Shown here: positions 9,862-20,643 of the stretch, one piece after another
How positions within the stretch are numbered: the stretch's first letter is position 1
Layout: each line of letters begins with the position of its first letter
Assembly: GCF_009026145.1 (NCBI RefSeq)
Contig: NZ_WBUE01000030.1
Location: 1 to 48,784 of the forward strand
DNA length: 48,784 bases
Origin: Hyphomicrobium sp.
GTDB lineage: Bacteria; Pseudomonadota; Alphaproteobacteria; Rhizobiales; Hyphomicrobiaceae
Direction of reading: 5' to 3'
Translations under genes and position numbers: made by a program
Notes under the pieces: generated by a model
Seen by the model: the letters and a program-made list of their open reading frames with translations, nothing else
Told to the model about the DNA's origin: nothing
The model's database searches: none

Positions 9862-10387
9862 GAGCCCCGTGCACCTTCACTACCTCTCCCCGAGTGGGGG
9901 AGGGGTCAAGGGCGCGCTGCATTGCCCCGCGCCGGGAAAGCCCGGGGTGATAGACACGGGGAGCGGGGCGGTCCTGGCCCTCATACTCGTTTGGTTGGAT
10001 GCAGCCATCGCCGCCCCACCCAGGCACGAAGTCCCGACCACCGTCTTCCCCGGATTGCATCGTCATGGCGGAGCCATGCTTCGCACGGACGCCCGGGGCC
10101 CACCGACATTTTCGCGTCGGCGACAGTAGATCATGGGGCTACGCTTACGGCCCCGGTGCATCCGTGCCGGCCCATCCCCTGCAGGTCCGCCAGCGCACGT
10201 CTGCACCCCGGGTCTTCGAGTTGGGCTGGCGCGGGATTTTATGCGCAGCGGCGCGCGCGGGGATAAATCGGCGCGGTGACGGCGCGGCCACGGTCAGAGA
10301 CTTCCGCAGCCTCGGCCGGTCGCGCGCGCTTGGCGCGCTGCGCGGGAGCCTATACTGAAGATCGACAGAACTTGGGACCCACCACCT
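9862..10387. other. Gene-free interval, 526 bp
   Basis: I see no convincing gene. At 9883-9905 there is an imperfect C-rich/G-rich inverted repeat (CCTCTCCCC … GGGGGAGGGG) just after the SdhAF4-like gene that could be a weak terminator or a short dispersed repeat. The remainder is GC-rich with open frames of unlikely Arg/Pro/Ala composition. A promoter for the extensin-like gene should lie in the last 100-200 bp, but I cannot point to a clear box. Confidence 0.5.
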
Positions 10388-11098
10388 ATGCGCCGAAGCG
10401 GCCGGAACTTTCTGCGCGCGTTGCTTGCGCTGCTGCTGCTCGTCATCGTCTTCGGCGCCTTCTGGTTGGGGCTGGTGCCGCAGCGCTACTCACCGTTGGC
10501 GACGATTTCGCTCGCCGACCCGCCGACGTGGTTCGTCGATTTCCGCCTCGCCGCCCTACGCCGCGATCCGGAGCAGTGCCGCGCCGTACTGCTTGCGCCG
10601 CACATCGTCGCGACGCCCATCGCCGACAAAGTGCAGCCGAACGGCTGCGGCTGGACGAATGCGGTGCGCGTCGCCGAGGTCGGCGGCGCCCAGATCGGCC
10701 TCGAGCAGCTCACCTGCGAGGCGGCCACCGCCCTCGCGCTATGGATCGAATACCAAGTGCAGCCCCTCGCCGTGGAAATGTTCGGCAGCCGCGTCGCCTG
10801 GATGCAGGACATGGGCACCTACTCCTGCCGCAACATCATCGGCAACAAGCGCTGGATGAACATGCGCAGCCAGCACTCGCTCGCCAACGCCGTCGACATC
10901 GGTGCCTTCCGGCTCGCCAACGGCAAGCAGATCAGCATCACCAAGGACTACAAGGCCGACAGCCCCGAGGGGCGGTTCCTGCGCGAGGCGCACATGCGCG
11001 CCTGTGGCTACTTCCGCGTCGCCATCGGCCCGCAGTTCAACGCCGCGCACAAGGACCATCTGCACCTCGACCGCGGCATCCTCACGCGCTGCCAGTAG
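10388..11098 (+). CDS. Extensin-like family protein, possible LAS peptidase fold
   Basis: A 236-residue protein with an N-terminal membrane anchor (LLALLLLVIVFGAFWLGLV) and a C-terminal extensin-like domain. Family signatures are the paired cysteines (PEQCRAVL, NGCGW, LTCEAA), WMQDMGTYSCRN, then SQHSLANAVDIGAF and HKDHLHLD. The His/Asp arrangement in the last two resembles the zinc site of LAS-type D-Ala-D-Ala peptidases, so a periplasmic peptidoglycan role is a reasonable inference. The 3' end overlaps the convergent NmrA-like gene by 17 bp. Confidence 0.85.
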   Translation: MRRSGRNFLRALLALLLLVIVFGAFWLGLVPQRYSPLATISLADPPTWFVDFRLAALRRDPEQCRAVLLAPHIVATPIADKVQPNGCGWTNAVRVAEVGGAQIGLEQLTCEAATALALWIEYQVQPLAVEMFGSRVAWMQDMGTYSCRNIIGNKRWMNMRSQHSLANAVDIGAFRLANGKQISITKDYKADSPEGRFLREAHMRACGYFRVAIGPQFNAAHKDHLHLDRGILTRCQ

Positions 11099-11978
11099 GG
11101 GCCGTCGCGGGCGCCCCCCGCAGCTCGGCGAATTGCTCGATCGTGATCGTCGGCTTTCCGAGCTGGTCCCACGTCTCGCCGGCCTTGAACTCCTCGGGGT
11201 AGCGCAGCACCGTCTGCATGATGCGAGCATTGAAGTCGAGCTGGCGCGAGAACAGGCCGCCGAGACGCGCCAGCGGCAACGGGACACGAACGACGAGCGG
11301 AGATTTATGCAGGGCGCGCGCATAGCGCACCGCCGCACCGTCGTAGGTCATGGGCTCCGGCCCTTGGACGAAGTACTCGCGGTTCTCCGCCTGCGGCAGC
11401 GCGAACGCCTTAGCGACCTGCCGCCCGAAGTCACTGCCGGCAATCCAATAGTTGCGGTGATGCCCGCGCCCGAGCATTACGAACAGGCTGCCAGCGTTGT
11501 GGCGCTCGGCGAGCGTCTCCATGAAGTTGGTCGGATAGAAGATTGTATAGGGGATGCCCGACGCTTTGATGCGCGCCAGCGCGCTTCGCCACACGCTGAG
11601 AACCCACCAGCGGCTGTCCGGCGCATCGTGCACGAGGGCCGACAGGTAGGCGATGCGCGCGGTCCCCGCCTCCCGGGCCGCGGCGAGAATGTGCTGCAAT
11701 CCCTGCGCCTCGGTGTGGAAGTCGCCCTTGCGCTCGCTCGCCGCCACGGAGAGATTGAGGTAAAGCCCATGTTGTCCGCGCAGGCCCGCACGCAAGCCCT
11801 CCTCGTCGCGAACGTCCGCCTGCATCACGGCGATTGCCGCGGGTAGTGCGCGGCGCGCCTGCGCGGGATTGCGCGCCAGCGCTGTCACCTCGAAGCCCGC
11901 CTCCATGAGCGCGATCGCGACCGGGATGCCGAGCATGCCGGTAGCGCCGATCATGGCGATCCTCTTGATCGTCGTCAT
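11082..11978 (-). CDS. NmrA-like NAD(P)-binding atypical SDR
   Basis: A protein of about 298 residues with the dinucleotide motif GATGMLGIPVA near the N-terminus (residues 11-21), followed by a NAD(P)-dependent epimerase/NmrA fold (ALARNPAQARR, VMQADVRDEEGL, YLSALVHDA, FYPTNFMETLA). It resembles SDRs with a regulatory or reductase role rather than the classical Tyr-x-x-x-Lys dehydrogenases. ATG 11978 overlaps the stop of the FAD oxidoreductase gene as ATGA, so the two are coupled. Substrate unknown. Confidence 0.85.
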   Translation of the reverse strand: MTTIKRIAMIGATGMLGIPVAIALMEAGFEVTALARNPAQARRALPAAIAVMQADVRDEEGLRAGLRGQHGLYLNLSVAASERKGDFHTEAQGLQHILAAAREAGTARIAYLSALVHDAPDSRWWVLSVWRSALARIKASGIPYTIFYPTNFMETLAERHNAGSLFVMLGRGHHRNYWIAGSDFGRQVAKAFALPQAENREYFVQGPEPMTYDGAAVRYARALHKSPLVVRVPLPLARLGGLFSRQLDFNARIMQTVLRYPEEFKAGETWDQLGKPTITIEQFAELRGAPATAPTGSA

Positions 11979-13321
11979 GTCGGCTTCGCCCCCCTGGCGC
12001 ACCACCAATCATCGAGCGCCATCGCCACGGTCACCGCCTTGGCGCCGAGCGACGAGAACGGCTCCGGCGGCAGCGGCAGCGAGCGACGGTTGACGAACCA
12101 AAGATCGGTCAGATCGCTCGACCGTCCGAGAACGAGATCGCGCAGGATGCGCCCGTTCATGTGCGTCATTGCCACGCCGTGCCCGGTGCAGCCGACGGAG
12201 TAGGCGGCGGCGCCACCGTGCAGCGTCCCGATCTGCGGCGTCGAGTTGGCGGTGACGGAGAACGCCCCGCCCCAGCGATGCGCAATGCGGATGCCGCGCA
12301 GCGCCGGGAAGGTCGTGCCGATGAACTCTTCCAGGTGCTGCCACGCCGCCGGATAGGCGTCATGGTGCATGCGGCCCGCGAAGGGCACGAAACCCGGGCC
12401 GCCCCCCATGAGGATGCGGTTGTCGGGCGTCAGCCGATAGAAGTGCATGAAGTTGCGGCCGTCCTCGATGCCCTCGCGGCCGGCCCAGCCGATGGCGGCG
12501 CGCTGCTCGGCGGTGAGCGGCTCGCTGACGACGATGAACACGAAAGCCGGCAACTGCTTCGAGCGCATGCCGGGAATGAGGTGCGTATAGCCGTTGCTGG
12601 CGAAGACCAACTTGTCGGCGGTCACCGTGCCGTTGTCGGTCGACAGGTGAAACTTCCCGCCCTCGCGCCGCACCTTGTTGACGCGTGTCTGCTCGTAGAG
12701 CCGCACGCCTTTGCCGAGCGCCAAACCGGCGAGCGCATCGACCCACTTGCGCGGGTTGATGAGGCCGCAGCCGGGCTCCAGGCAGCCGCCGAGAAAGGTC
12801 GGCGAGCGCACGCGCCCGGCCAGCTCGCCGATATTGAGCCAGCGGTAGCCTTCGATGCCCAGCTCCTCGAACAACGCGATCTCATCGCGAATGCGCGCGA
12901 CATAGCGCGGCGAGGTCGCCACTTTCAGAAAGCCTGAGCGCTCGTAGTCGCAGTCGAGCTTGTGCTCGGCGAGCATCGCTTCGAGGCCGGCGATGGAGCG
13001 CACCATGTAATCGTGCGCCTCGCGCACCCTGGCGCCGCCGTGCAGCGCCTTCATCATGCCGACGGAGGCCCCGAACAGCGTCATGACGAAGCCGGCGTTG
13101 CGACCACTGGCGCCGAAGCCGACGGTCTCGCTCTCGAGCACGGCGATCTCGAGCGAGGGCTCGGCGGCTTTCAAATGAAAGGCGGTCGACAGCCCCGTAT
13201 AGCCGGCGCCGATGATGGCGACGTCCACGGCGGCGTCGCCGATGAGCGGGGGCGAGACGACGCGCGGCTTCTTGCTGGCGTCCCAGTAATTGTCCACGCG
13301 CGCGTGCGGCTCAGCGGTCAT
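11975..13321 (-). CDS. FAD-dependent oxidoreductase, DAO/PuuB-like
   Basis: A 448-residue D-amino acid oxidase-type flavoprotein. The Rossmann motif VAIIGAGYTGLSTAFHL is near residue 34, and the ATG/substrate side shows GFGASGRNAGFV, typical of gamma-glutamylputrescine oxidase (PuuB/OrdL) relatives. The C-terminal FAD contact region is YSVGCTGHGVAMTHMNGRIL. The N-terminal VDNYWDAS is also typical of this group. It likely oxidises an amine or amino acid. It is coupled to the downstream NmrA-like SDR through an ATGA overlap. The exact substrate cannot be read from sequence. Confidence 0.88.
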   Translation of the reverse strand: MTAEPHARVDNYWDASKKPRVVSPPLIGDAAVDVAIIGAGYTGLSTAFHLKAAEPSLEIAVLESETVGFGASGRNAGFVMTLFGASVGMMKALHGGARVREAHDYMVRSIAGLEAMLAEHKLDCDYERSGFLKVATSPRYVARIRDEIALFEELGIEGYRWLNIGELAGRVRSPTFLGGCLEPGCGLINPRKWVDALAGLALGKGVRLYEQTRVNKVRREGGKFHLSTDNGTVTADKLVFASNGYTHLIPGMRSKQLPAFVFIVVSEPLTAEQRAAIGWAGREGIEDGRNFMHFYRLTPDNRILMGGGPGFVPFAGRMHHDAYPAAWQHLEEFIGTTFPALRGIRIAHRWGGAFSVTANSTPQIGTLHGGAAAYSVGCTGHGVAMTHMNGRILRDLVLGRSSDLTDLWFVNRRSLPLPPEPFSSLGAKAVTVAMALDDWWCARGAKPT

Positions 13322-13472
13322 TCCATCGCTCGCGGGTTTCGGTTGACAGGGTCGGGCGGATCGGGGCCGCGCCGTCGGGGGCGCGGCACAACTAGTAGCA
13401 CAATGGATGCTGGAGCGATTACTGGGCCGCGCGTCTAAATGGACCGACGCGCGACCCTGTAGCTATTGCGCC

Positions 13473-14321
13473 TTAGGCAGCGACCGGTAGGGCCGGGGCA
13501 GCGATGTGACGGACTTCTTCGACGATGCGGGCGACGAAGTCGCGGGTGCGATCGACGACCACCTGGCGCTGCTTGTCGAGCGTCACCATGTGGTAGCTGT
13601 CATTCAGCACCACCATGTCGACCTTACCGGCCAGCTCGTCCTTCAGGTAGACGGCGTTATTGAGGTCGGCGTAGTCGTCCTCCTGCGAGTGGACGATCAG
13701 CGTCGGCTGCTTCACACGGTGCAGGAGCTTCATCGCCGCATCGACCATGCGGCGGTGCTCGAGAACCATGGTGGCCGGGACGCCGGCGCGGCCGTACTCG
13801 GAGCCCTCGCTGGTCAGCGCCTGCTGCACGAACTGGCGCACGCGCGGGCACTTGATGCCGAGCGACTCGGCATCCGGGAACGTCATCAGGCCGGCAATCC
13901 AGCGCGAGCGCACCAGCTTGAACAGGCGCATCGTCCACGGCATCGCCCAGCCGTTGATCCACAGCGTCGGCGAGAACAGCGACACGCCCTGCACTTTGCC
14001 GGGGTTGCGGGCGGCGAGGTGCAGGCCGAGGATGGCGCCCATGCACAGGCCGCCGACGATCACCGTGTCGCATTCCTTGCGCAGCTCGACGAGGGCCTCG
14101 CGGGCGGAGAGATACCAGTCCTGCCAGCGGCCCGAGTTCTCGTCACCATGGCCGGCGAGCTGGGGAGCGTGCACCGTGTAGCCGGCGCGGGCGAGGCCCA
14201 TGGCCACGAAGCGCATCTCGGCAGGGGTGCCGCACAGGCCGTGCAGCAACAGAACACCGACCTTGCCACCGGCAATGCGGAGGCCCTGGTCCTTGGCGTT
14301 CGTCTCAGTCGCGGCGGTCAT
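13473..14321 (-). CDS. Alpha/beta hydrolase (carboxylesterase/lysophospholipase-like) with Cys at the nucleophile elbow
   Basis: A 282-residue alpha/beta hydrolase. The oxyanion region VLLLHGLCGTPAEM and the cap region are followed by the nucleophile elbow GGLCMGA, where the usual Ser of G-x-S-x-G is Cys. The acid (VHSQEDDYAD) and His (NDSYHMVTLDKQR) positions are conserved. Cys nucleophiles occur in dienelactone hydrolase-like enzymes, so the protein may still be active but with altered chemistry. ATG 14321 has GGAGACAG upstream. It lies 151 bp upstream of the FAD oxidoreductase on the same strand. Confidence 0.85.
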   Translation of the reverse strand: MTAATETNAKDQGLRIAGGKVGVLLLHGLCGTPAEMRFVAMGLARAGYTVHAPQLAGHGDENSGRWQDWYLSAREALVELRKECDTVIVGGLCMGAILGLHLAARNPGKVQGVSLFSPTLWINGWAMPWTMRLFKLVRSRWIAGLMTFPDAESLGIKCPRVRQFVQQALTSEGSEYGRAGVPATMVLEHRRMVDAAMKLLHRVKQPTLIVHSQEDDYADLNNAVYLKDELAGKVDMVVLNDSYHMVTLDKQRQVVVDRTRDFVARIVEEVRHIAAPALPVAA

Positions 14322-14461
14322 GGCTCTGTCTCCGTTGTTCGATGGAGACAGGCTACGGTTGGGAGGGACTGGACGCTGTTCCGCGCGGGACAAGGAAAGC
14401 GGCGATCAAAAACTCTGGCGCGAATGCAATAAGCGACTGGAATTACTTATAATTATCTCTG

Positions 14462-14502
14462 AAAAAAGGGCGCCGCCATGCTCTGGCGGACGCCCTTTTT
14501 TT
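14462..14502 (-). terminator. Strong bidirectional intrinsic terminator
   Basis: An A-run, a GC-rich stem (GGGCG…CGCCC extended by CCGCCA/TGGCGG around a 5-base loop) and a T-run form a near-perfect hairpin that has a U-tract on either strand. It sits just after the ribbon-helix-helix gene, ending the long minus-strand block of acs and its neighbours. It is also 140 bp upstream of the alpha/beta hydrolase start. Confidence 0.85.
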
Positions 14503-14516
14503 GGCAGGGCCGGCGA

Positions 14517-14681
14517 TCAGCCGGCCATGCTCTGGGTTTGGGCGGCGATCTTGGCGTGCGCTTCCCAGATGAGACGGCGGATGACCTCCACGCGCGAGGG
14601 CACGTTGGGGTGCGCCCGGCGCAGGTTGTCGAGTTGCTTCAAGGTATCGACGTCCATGGCGACGTTGACGATGTGTTCCAC
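14517..14681 (-). CDS. Small ribbon-helix-helix-like protein
   Basis: A 54-residue protein from GTG 14681, chosen because CTAGGAG sits 6 bases upstream. The sequence MEHIVNVAMDVDTLKQLDNL, then PNVPSRVEVIRRLIWEAH, looks like a CopG/MetJ-type ribbon-helix-helix: a short beta strand, then two helices separated by a turn containing SRVEVIR. Such proteins bind DNA as dimers. It follows acs by 89 bp and precedes a strong terminator. No partner toxin is adjacent, so it may be a transcriptional regulator rather than an antitoxin. Confidence 0.6.
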   Translation of the reverse strand: MEHIVNVAMDVDTLKQLDNLRRAHPNVPSRVEVIRRLIWEAHAKIAAQTQSMAG

Positions 14682-14770
14682 GTGACTGCTCCTAGCCTGG
14701 CTGACGAAAGAACTGCAGCTCGCGCATAGAGTAGTCACATCGGCCGCGCTGTTCCCCGCGTGACCTTGCC

Positions 14771-16723
<1,953 letters not shown>

Positions 16724-16822
16724 TGGCGTTCTCCCACGAGTAATTCATCGTTGGCGCCATTATGAAGGCGCGGATTGGCGAGGGCAATTTGGTACTTGGG
16801 CGGATACCCCGCTTGAGCGGCG

Positions 16823-17242
16823 TCAAACGCCGACCCAGCCGATAACCGCGCCTTGCAGCAGTAGCACGCCTAGCCAATGGCCGCCGTCGATGAGGGTGAG
16901 TGCGGGCTTGGCGCTGCGGAACACGTTGTTGACGGTCATGGTGGTGATGACGAAGCCGAGCCACGCCAAGGCACCGGCGATGACACCGTTGCCGGCGGTA
17001 ACCTGGCCGGGGCCCAGGTAGCCGAGGAGGACGGCGAGGACCAAGCCCATGATGATGAGGCCGATAAAGCTGATGATGAACGGCGTCGGGCTGGGCGCCT
17101 CGCCCTTAACCTCCTCGCGCGACTTTCCCACCGCGGCCAGCCAGGCATCGGAGAACAGCATGCCGTACCATACCCAGCCGAACATGAAGGCAAGGACGGC
17201 CGCGAGCACGACGGCATAGCCATTAAGGCCGGCGAACTGCAT
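16823..17242 (-). CDS. DUF1761 membrane protein
   Basis: A 139-residue protein with four predicted membrane segments. The opening (NGYAVVLAAVLAFMFGWVWY) and the centre (MTVNNVFRSAKPALTLIDGG) match the DUF1761 pattern, including the W-x-W-Y-x-x-L-F near the first helix. GGAG lies 8-11 bases before ATG 17242. Function unknown; it is encoded between a methyltransferase and acs in the same direction. Confidence 0.85.
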   Translation of the reverse strand: MQFAGLNGYAVVLAAVLAFMFGWVWYGMLFSDAWLAAVGKSREEVKGEAPSPTPFIISFIGLIIMGLVLAVLLGYLGPGQVTAGNGVIAGALAWLGFVITTMTVNNVFRSAKPALTLIDGGHWLGVLLLQGAVIGWVGV

Positions 17243-17315
17243 CGCATCGCTCCATCGATTCTCTAAGGCGCAACAATAGCAGACGAGCCGCGCAGTGTCC
17301 GCTGGCCCGGGGCTG

Positions 17316-17996
17316 CTAACCGAGGCGCCAAACGCAGGTGCGCTTGATCTCGGCGTCCTCCAGCTCGCGGGTCACCGGCACGCGGTACTCGGCCGCCGAC
17401 ATAAAGCGTCCCTTCGGGAAATAGTTGCGCTGAGGATCGCCAACGAGCACTAACGCCCCCCACGCCACTGCCGCCTGGATGTAGCGCAGCACGAGCTCGG
17501 CGAGTCCGCACTCATAGAACAGATCGCCGACGAGGACGACATCGAACGCCTGCGGCGGCTGTGCGAGGAGATCGTCGGCCGTCGTCGCCACCTCGACGCC
17601 GTTGAGCGCGGCATTGAGCCGAATGGCGGCGAGTGCCATGCGGTCGATGTCGGAGGCGAGCACGCTCATGGCGCCCGCCTTCATGGCTGCGATCGCCGTC
17701 AATCCGGAGCCCGAGCCGAGATCGAGCACATTCTTGCCGGCTAGCAGCGCTGGATTGTCGAGCATGTAGCGCGCCAAGGCCTGCCCTCCGGCCCAGGCGA
17801 ACGCCCAGTACGGCGGCGGCACGTTCATCTCGCCCAGCTCCTCCTCGGTCTTCTGCCAGATGGGCAGCGACTCCTCGGCCAGATGCAAAAGGATTTCCGG
17901 CACCAGCGGCGGGGCGAGCACGCGTGTGTTGGCGCTGATGAAGGTCTCGGCCGAACTGGGGGCGACTGCATCCTGCCGGACGGGCTGCACGCTCAT
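17316..17996 (-). CDS. Probable ETF-beta lysine methyltransferase (METTL20-like)
   Basis: A 226-residue class I methyltransferase. SAM motif I is VLDLGSGSGLTAIAAMKAGA; upstream lies PPPYWAFAWAGGQALARYML, characteristic of the bacterial ETFB-KMT/METTL20 group. VLVGDLFYECGLAE corresponds to the D/E-x-F-Y motif of that group. In characterised members the target is lysine of the electron transfer flavoprotein beta subunit; this specificity is transferred by similarity. ATG 17996 overlaps the EVE-domain gene stop as ATGA. Confidence 0.8.
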   Translation of the reverse strand: MSVQPVRQDAVAPSSAETFISANTRVLAPPLVPEILLHLAEESLPIWQKTEEELGEMNVPPPYWAFAWAGGQALARYMLDNPALLAGKNVLDLGSGSGLTAIAAMKAGAMSVLASDIDRMALAAIRLNAALNGVEVATTADDLLAQPPQAFDVVLVGDLFYECGLAELVLRYIQAAVAWGALVLVGDPQRNYFPKGRFMSAAEYRVPVTRELEDAEIKRTCVWRLG

Positions 17997-18436
17997 GGCT
18001 TCGACTTCTTGGTCGAGGCCTTGAAACCACCCATGCGGCAGACCTCTGCCCATTCGGCTGCCGTGACCGGCTGCACCGACAGCCGCGAGTTGTTGACCAG
18101 GACCATCTTGGCGAGCTTCGGATTGTCCTTGATCTCGGTAAGCGGCACGGAGCGCGGGAGCGGCTCAACGGCGCGCATATCCACGCACTTCCAGACGCCC
18201 GTATCGTCCTTCGGATCAGGGCGAGCGAGCGCCGCCACTTCCATGATGCCGACGATCTCTTTGCCGATGTTGGAGTGGTAGAAGAAGGCGAGATCGCCGA
18301 GCTGCATGGCCTTCATGTTGTTGCGCGCCTGAAAGTTGCGCACCCCGTCCCACACCTCGCCTTTCTTGCCGCGGGCCTTGAGCATCTCCCACGAGAAAAC
18401 GTCGGGTTCCGATTTCATCAGCCAATAGGCGGGCAT
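17993..18436 (-). CDS. EVE-domain protein
   Basis: A 147-residue protein that is entirely an EVE domain (PUA-like fold): YWLMKSEPDVFSWE, then WDGVRNFQARNNMK, GDLAFFYHSN and VGIMEVA. EVE domains are predicted readers of modified DNA or RNA bases. In alphaproteobacteria stand-alone EVE proteins are common housekeeping genes. The stop overlaps the start of the lysine methyltransferase gene. The nucleic acid target is not known. Confidence 0.92.
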   Translation of the reverse strand: MPAYWLMKSEPDVFSWEMLKARGKKGEVWDGVRNFQARNNMKAMQLGDLAFFYHSNIGKEIVGIMEVAALARPDPKDDTGVWKCVDMRAVEPLPRSVPLTEIKDNPKLAKMVLVNNSRLSVQPVTAAEWAEVCRMGGFKASTKKSKP

Positions 18437-18490
18437 CGTGCGCTTTCCGCTCGATCGATCAACTCCGCCTCGCGCACCAGAGCGCGCCTG

Positions 18491-18934
18491 TCAAGCGAAG
18501 ACGACGGTGCGGCGGATGAGGAACACGCCGATGAAGCTGGCTGCCGCCGCCAGCAGCTTGGCCGCGACAGGCGCGACGCCAAACAATCCCGTCGCCAGCG
18601 CGATGACCCCGGCCGTCGCCAAGAGACCGACGATGCCGCTGGCCACGAACTCGACGAACAGCCGATGGGCCGCCTTGGGCGAGCGCCGCACGTCGAAGAC
18701 GAAGCGGCGCGACAGGACGTAGTGCAGGACGATGCCGGCAGCGTAACCGCACACGCCGGAAAAAGTCGGATGCCCGATGAGGCCGTTGAGACCGAGGAAC
18801 ACCGAGAAGTCGAGCGTCAGCGCCAAGCCGCTGACGAAGGCGTAGCGCAATAGCTGCGGCAGCATGTCGTGGCGCAGCAACGGCTCGGCGAAAGCCGGCC
18901 AGGACGGGCGCAACGATGGCATGGTCGGCTTCAT
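18491..18934 (-). CDS. GtrA-family membrane protein
   Basis: A 147-residue protein with four membrane helices typical of GtrA (LLRYAFVSGLALTLDFSVFL, then ending in FIGVFLIRRTVVF, equivalent to the usual K/R-F-W/V-V-F). GtrA proteins are thought to flip polyprenyl-phosphate-linked sugars. ATG 18934 overlaps the upstream flavoprotein stop as ATGA, tying it to a sugar-related enzyme and supporting a glycan-modification role. Confidence 0.88.
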   Translation of the reverse strand: MKPTMPSLRPSWPAFAEPLLRHDMLPQLLRYAFVSGLALTLDFSVFLGLNGLIGHPTFSGVCGYAAGIVLHYVLSRRFVFDVRRSPKAAHRLFVEFVASGIVGLLATAGVIALATGLFGVAPVAAKLLAAAASFIGVFLIRRTVVFA

Positions 18935-20436
18935 GCGGCGGGTCGTACGCGCTGCGGCACCTGGCGGATGCTGGCCAGCGCCGCCTGCTCGCCGCCGCGC
19001 CCCGCCTCGTGGTACTCGGCGTCCTCGTTGACGCCCCACACGTCATAGAGCTGCTCGCCGGCCAGGATGTTGCGGACGGTGAGCATGGCCGTCATCATGG
19101 CGTGATCCTGGTTGTTGTACTTGTGCATGCCGTTGCGCCCGACGAGGTGCAGCGTCGGGTAATGCAGGGCGATGTCATCGCGAATGGCGTCGACGTGCGC
19201 GCGGTAGGCGTCGTCGTAGACGGGATATGCCTTCTTCTGGCGCACCACGCAGCCGTCCTTCACCTCGTCTTGCCGGGCGAGGCCGATGTGCGCCAGCTCG
19301 CGCTTGGCGAGCGCGATCAGTTCCGCGTCGGGCGCATTCCACAGCCCGTCGCCCTCGAAGCAGAAGTACTCGAGCCCGAGGCAGGAAAGCTTCTCGTCGG
19401 GCACCATCTCCGGCGACCAGGAGCGGAAATTTTGCACGCGCCCGACGCGCACGTTGGGATCGTGGATGTAGATCCAGTTGTCGGGGAAGAGATCGGGTTT
19501 GTCGACGATGAGCGCTACGGTGATGAAGTCGCGGTAGCGCAGCCTCTCCGCATCGTCGGCCGACACGGGGCGCGGCGTGATGCTCCCCATCAGCTCGCGG
19601 ATGGGCGCCGAGGAGATGACGTGGCGCGCCGTGAACATGCGGGCGCCTTCCGGGCCCTCGACGACGATGGTCCACAAGCCCTTCTTGGCGTCCCACGACA
19701 TCTTCTCCAGGCGGTGGCCCATGAGGATGTCGCCGCCCTGCGCCGTCACCTTGGCGGCGGCCGCCTCCCACATCATGCCCGGGCCCTTGCGCGGGTATTC
19801 GAAGCTCTCAATCAGCGTCTTGATGACCGCCTCGCCCGGCTGCGGCGCTGCGCGCTTGCCGAACGAGCGGCGCACGCCGTCGCGAATGGCGCTCCACAGG
19901 TCGAGTCCCTTGATGCGCTGCGCAGCCCAGTCGGCAGATATCTCGTCGCAGCTCATGCCCCACACCTTCTCGGTGTAGGTCTTGAAGAAGATGGAGAACA
20001 GGCGCTCGCCGAATTGGTTCGACACCCACTGACGGAAGGTCTGCGGGTCGGCGTGCGGGAAGGCCTTCTTGTAGGCGAACGAGGCAACGCACAGGGCGCT
20101 CTCGATGATGCCGAGATTGCGCAGCGCCTCGAATGCCTTCAGCGGATAGGAGTAGTGGCTGCCGTCGTAGTAGATGCGCGACAGGCGCGGACGCTGGATG
20201 ATGTCATCGGGCAGCAGCTCGTGCCACAGGTCGACGACCTCCTTCGACTTGGAGAAGAAGCGATGGCCGCCGATGTCGAACAGGAAGCCGTTGTAGTTCA
20301 CTGTGCGGCTGATGCCGCCGACGTAGGTGGGGTCGGCCTCGATGACGCGCGTCGACACGCCGGCCTTGGTGAGCAGGTAGGCCGCCGTCAGGCCGGCCGG
20401 CCCGGCGCCGATGACGAATACGTCCGAGTGTTCCAC
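18931..20436 (-). CDS. FAD-dependent oxidoreductase, UDP-galactopyranose mutase/protoporphyrinogen oxidase-like
   Basis: A 501-residue flavoprotein with VFVIGAGPAGLTAAYLL at the N-terminus and GGISRTVNYNGFLFDIGGHR, the typical second FAD motif (GG-x-x-x-R…D-x-G-x-H). It ends with the FAD-binding LVGRNGMHKYNNQDHAMMTA. The combination GHRFF and NQDHAM is typical of UGM-like proteins paired with GtrA and glycosyltransferases. Starts at GTG 20436 with GGGGAG upstream. Divergent from a GT-C membrane glycosyltransferase, so a role in lipid-linked sugar or cell-surface glycan synthesis is likely. Substrate unknown. Confidence 0.82.
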   Translation of the reverse strand: MEHSDVFVIGAGPAGLTAAYLLTKAGVSTRVIEADPTYVGGISRTVNYNGFLFDIGGHRFFSKSKEVVDLWHELLPDDIIQRPRLSRIYYDGSHYSYPLKAFEALRNLGIIESALCVASFAYKKAFPHADPQTFRQWVSNQFGERLFSIFFKTYTEKVWGMSCDEISADWAAQRIKGLDLWSAIRDGVRRSFGKRAAPQPGEAVIKTLIESFEYPRKGPGMMWEAAAAKVTAQGGDILMGHRLEKMSWDAKKGLWTIVVEGPEGARMFTARHVISSAPIRELMGSITPRPVSADDAERLRYRDFITVALIVDKPDLFPDNWIYIHDPNVRVGRVQNFRSWSPEMVPDEKLSCLGLEYFCFEGDGLWNAPDAELIALAKRELAHIGLARQDEVKDGCVVRQKKAYPVYDDAYRAHVDAIRDDIALHYPTLHLVGRNGMHKYNNQDHAMMTAMLTVRNILAGEQLYDVWGVNEDAEYHEAGRGGEQAALASIRQVPQRVRPAA

Positions 20437-20643
20437 GCACTACTCCCCTGAGGCCCGAGACGCGCCGATACGCGCGCGCCGCGGGAACGCCCCCGCGCTT
20501 CGCTGGGACGCTAGGGATGAACGCTGAACAAACAATTTCGCTAATTGCCGAGGAATTGGCCTTCCTGCGGCATTCTCAGCGATTTACGGGCTTGCAAGCG
20601 GAGACGGCTAATGTGCGGGTAGGGTGCACAAAAGGTAAAGCCA

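Noticed and set aside
18916..20451. 511-codon plus-strand open frame opposite the UGM-like gene
   Set aside because: Shadow frame of a clear flavoprotein, with skewed composition and no motifs.
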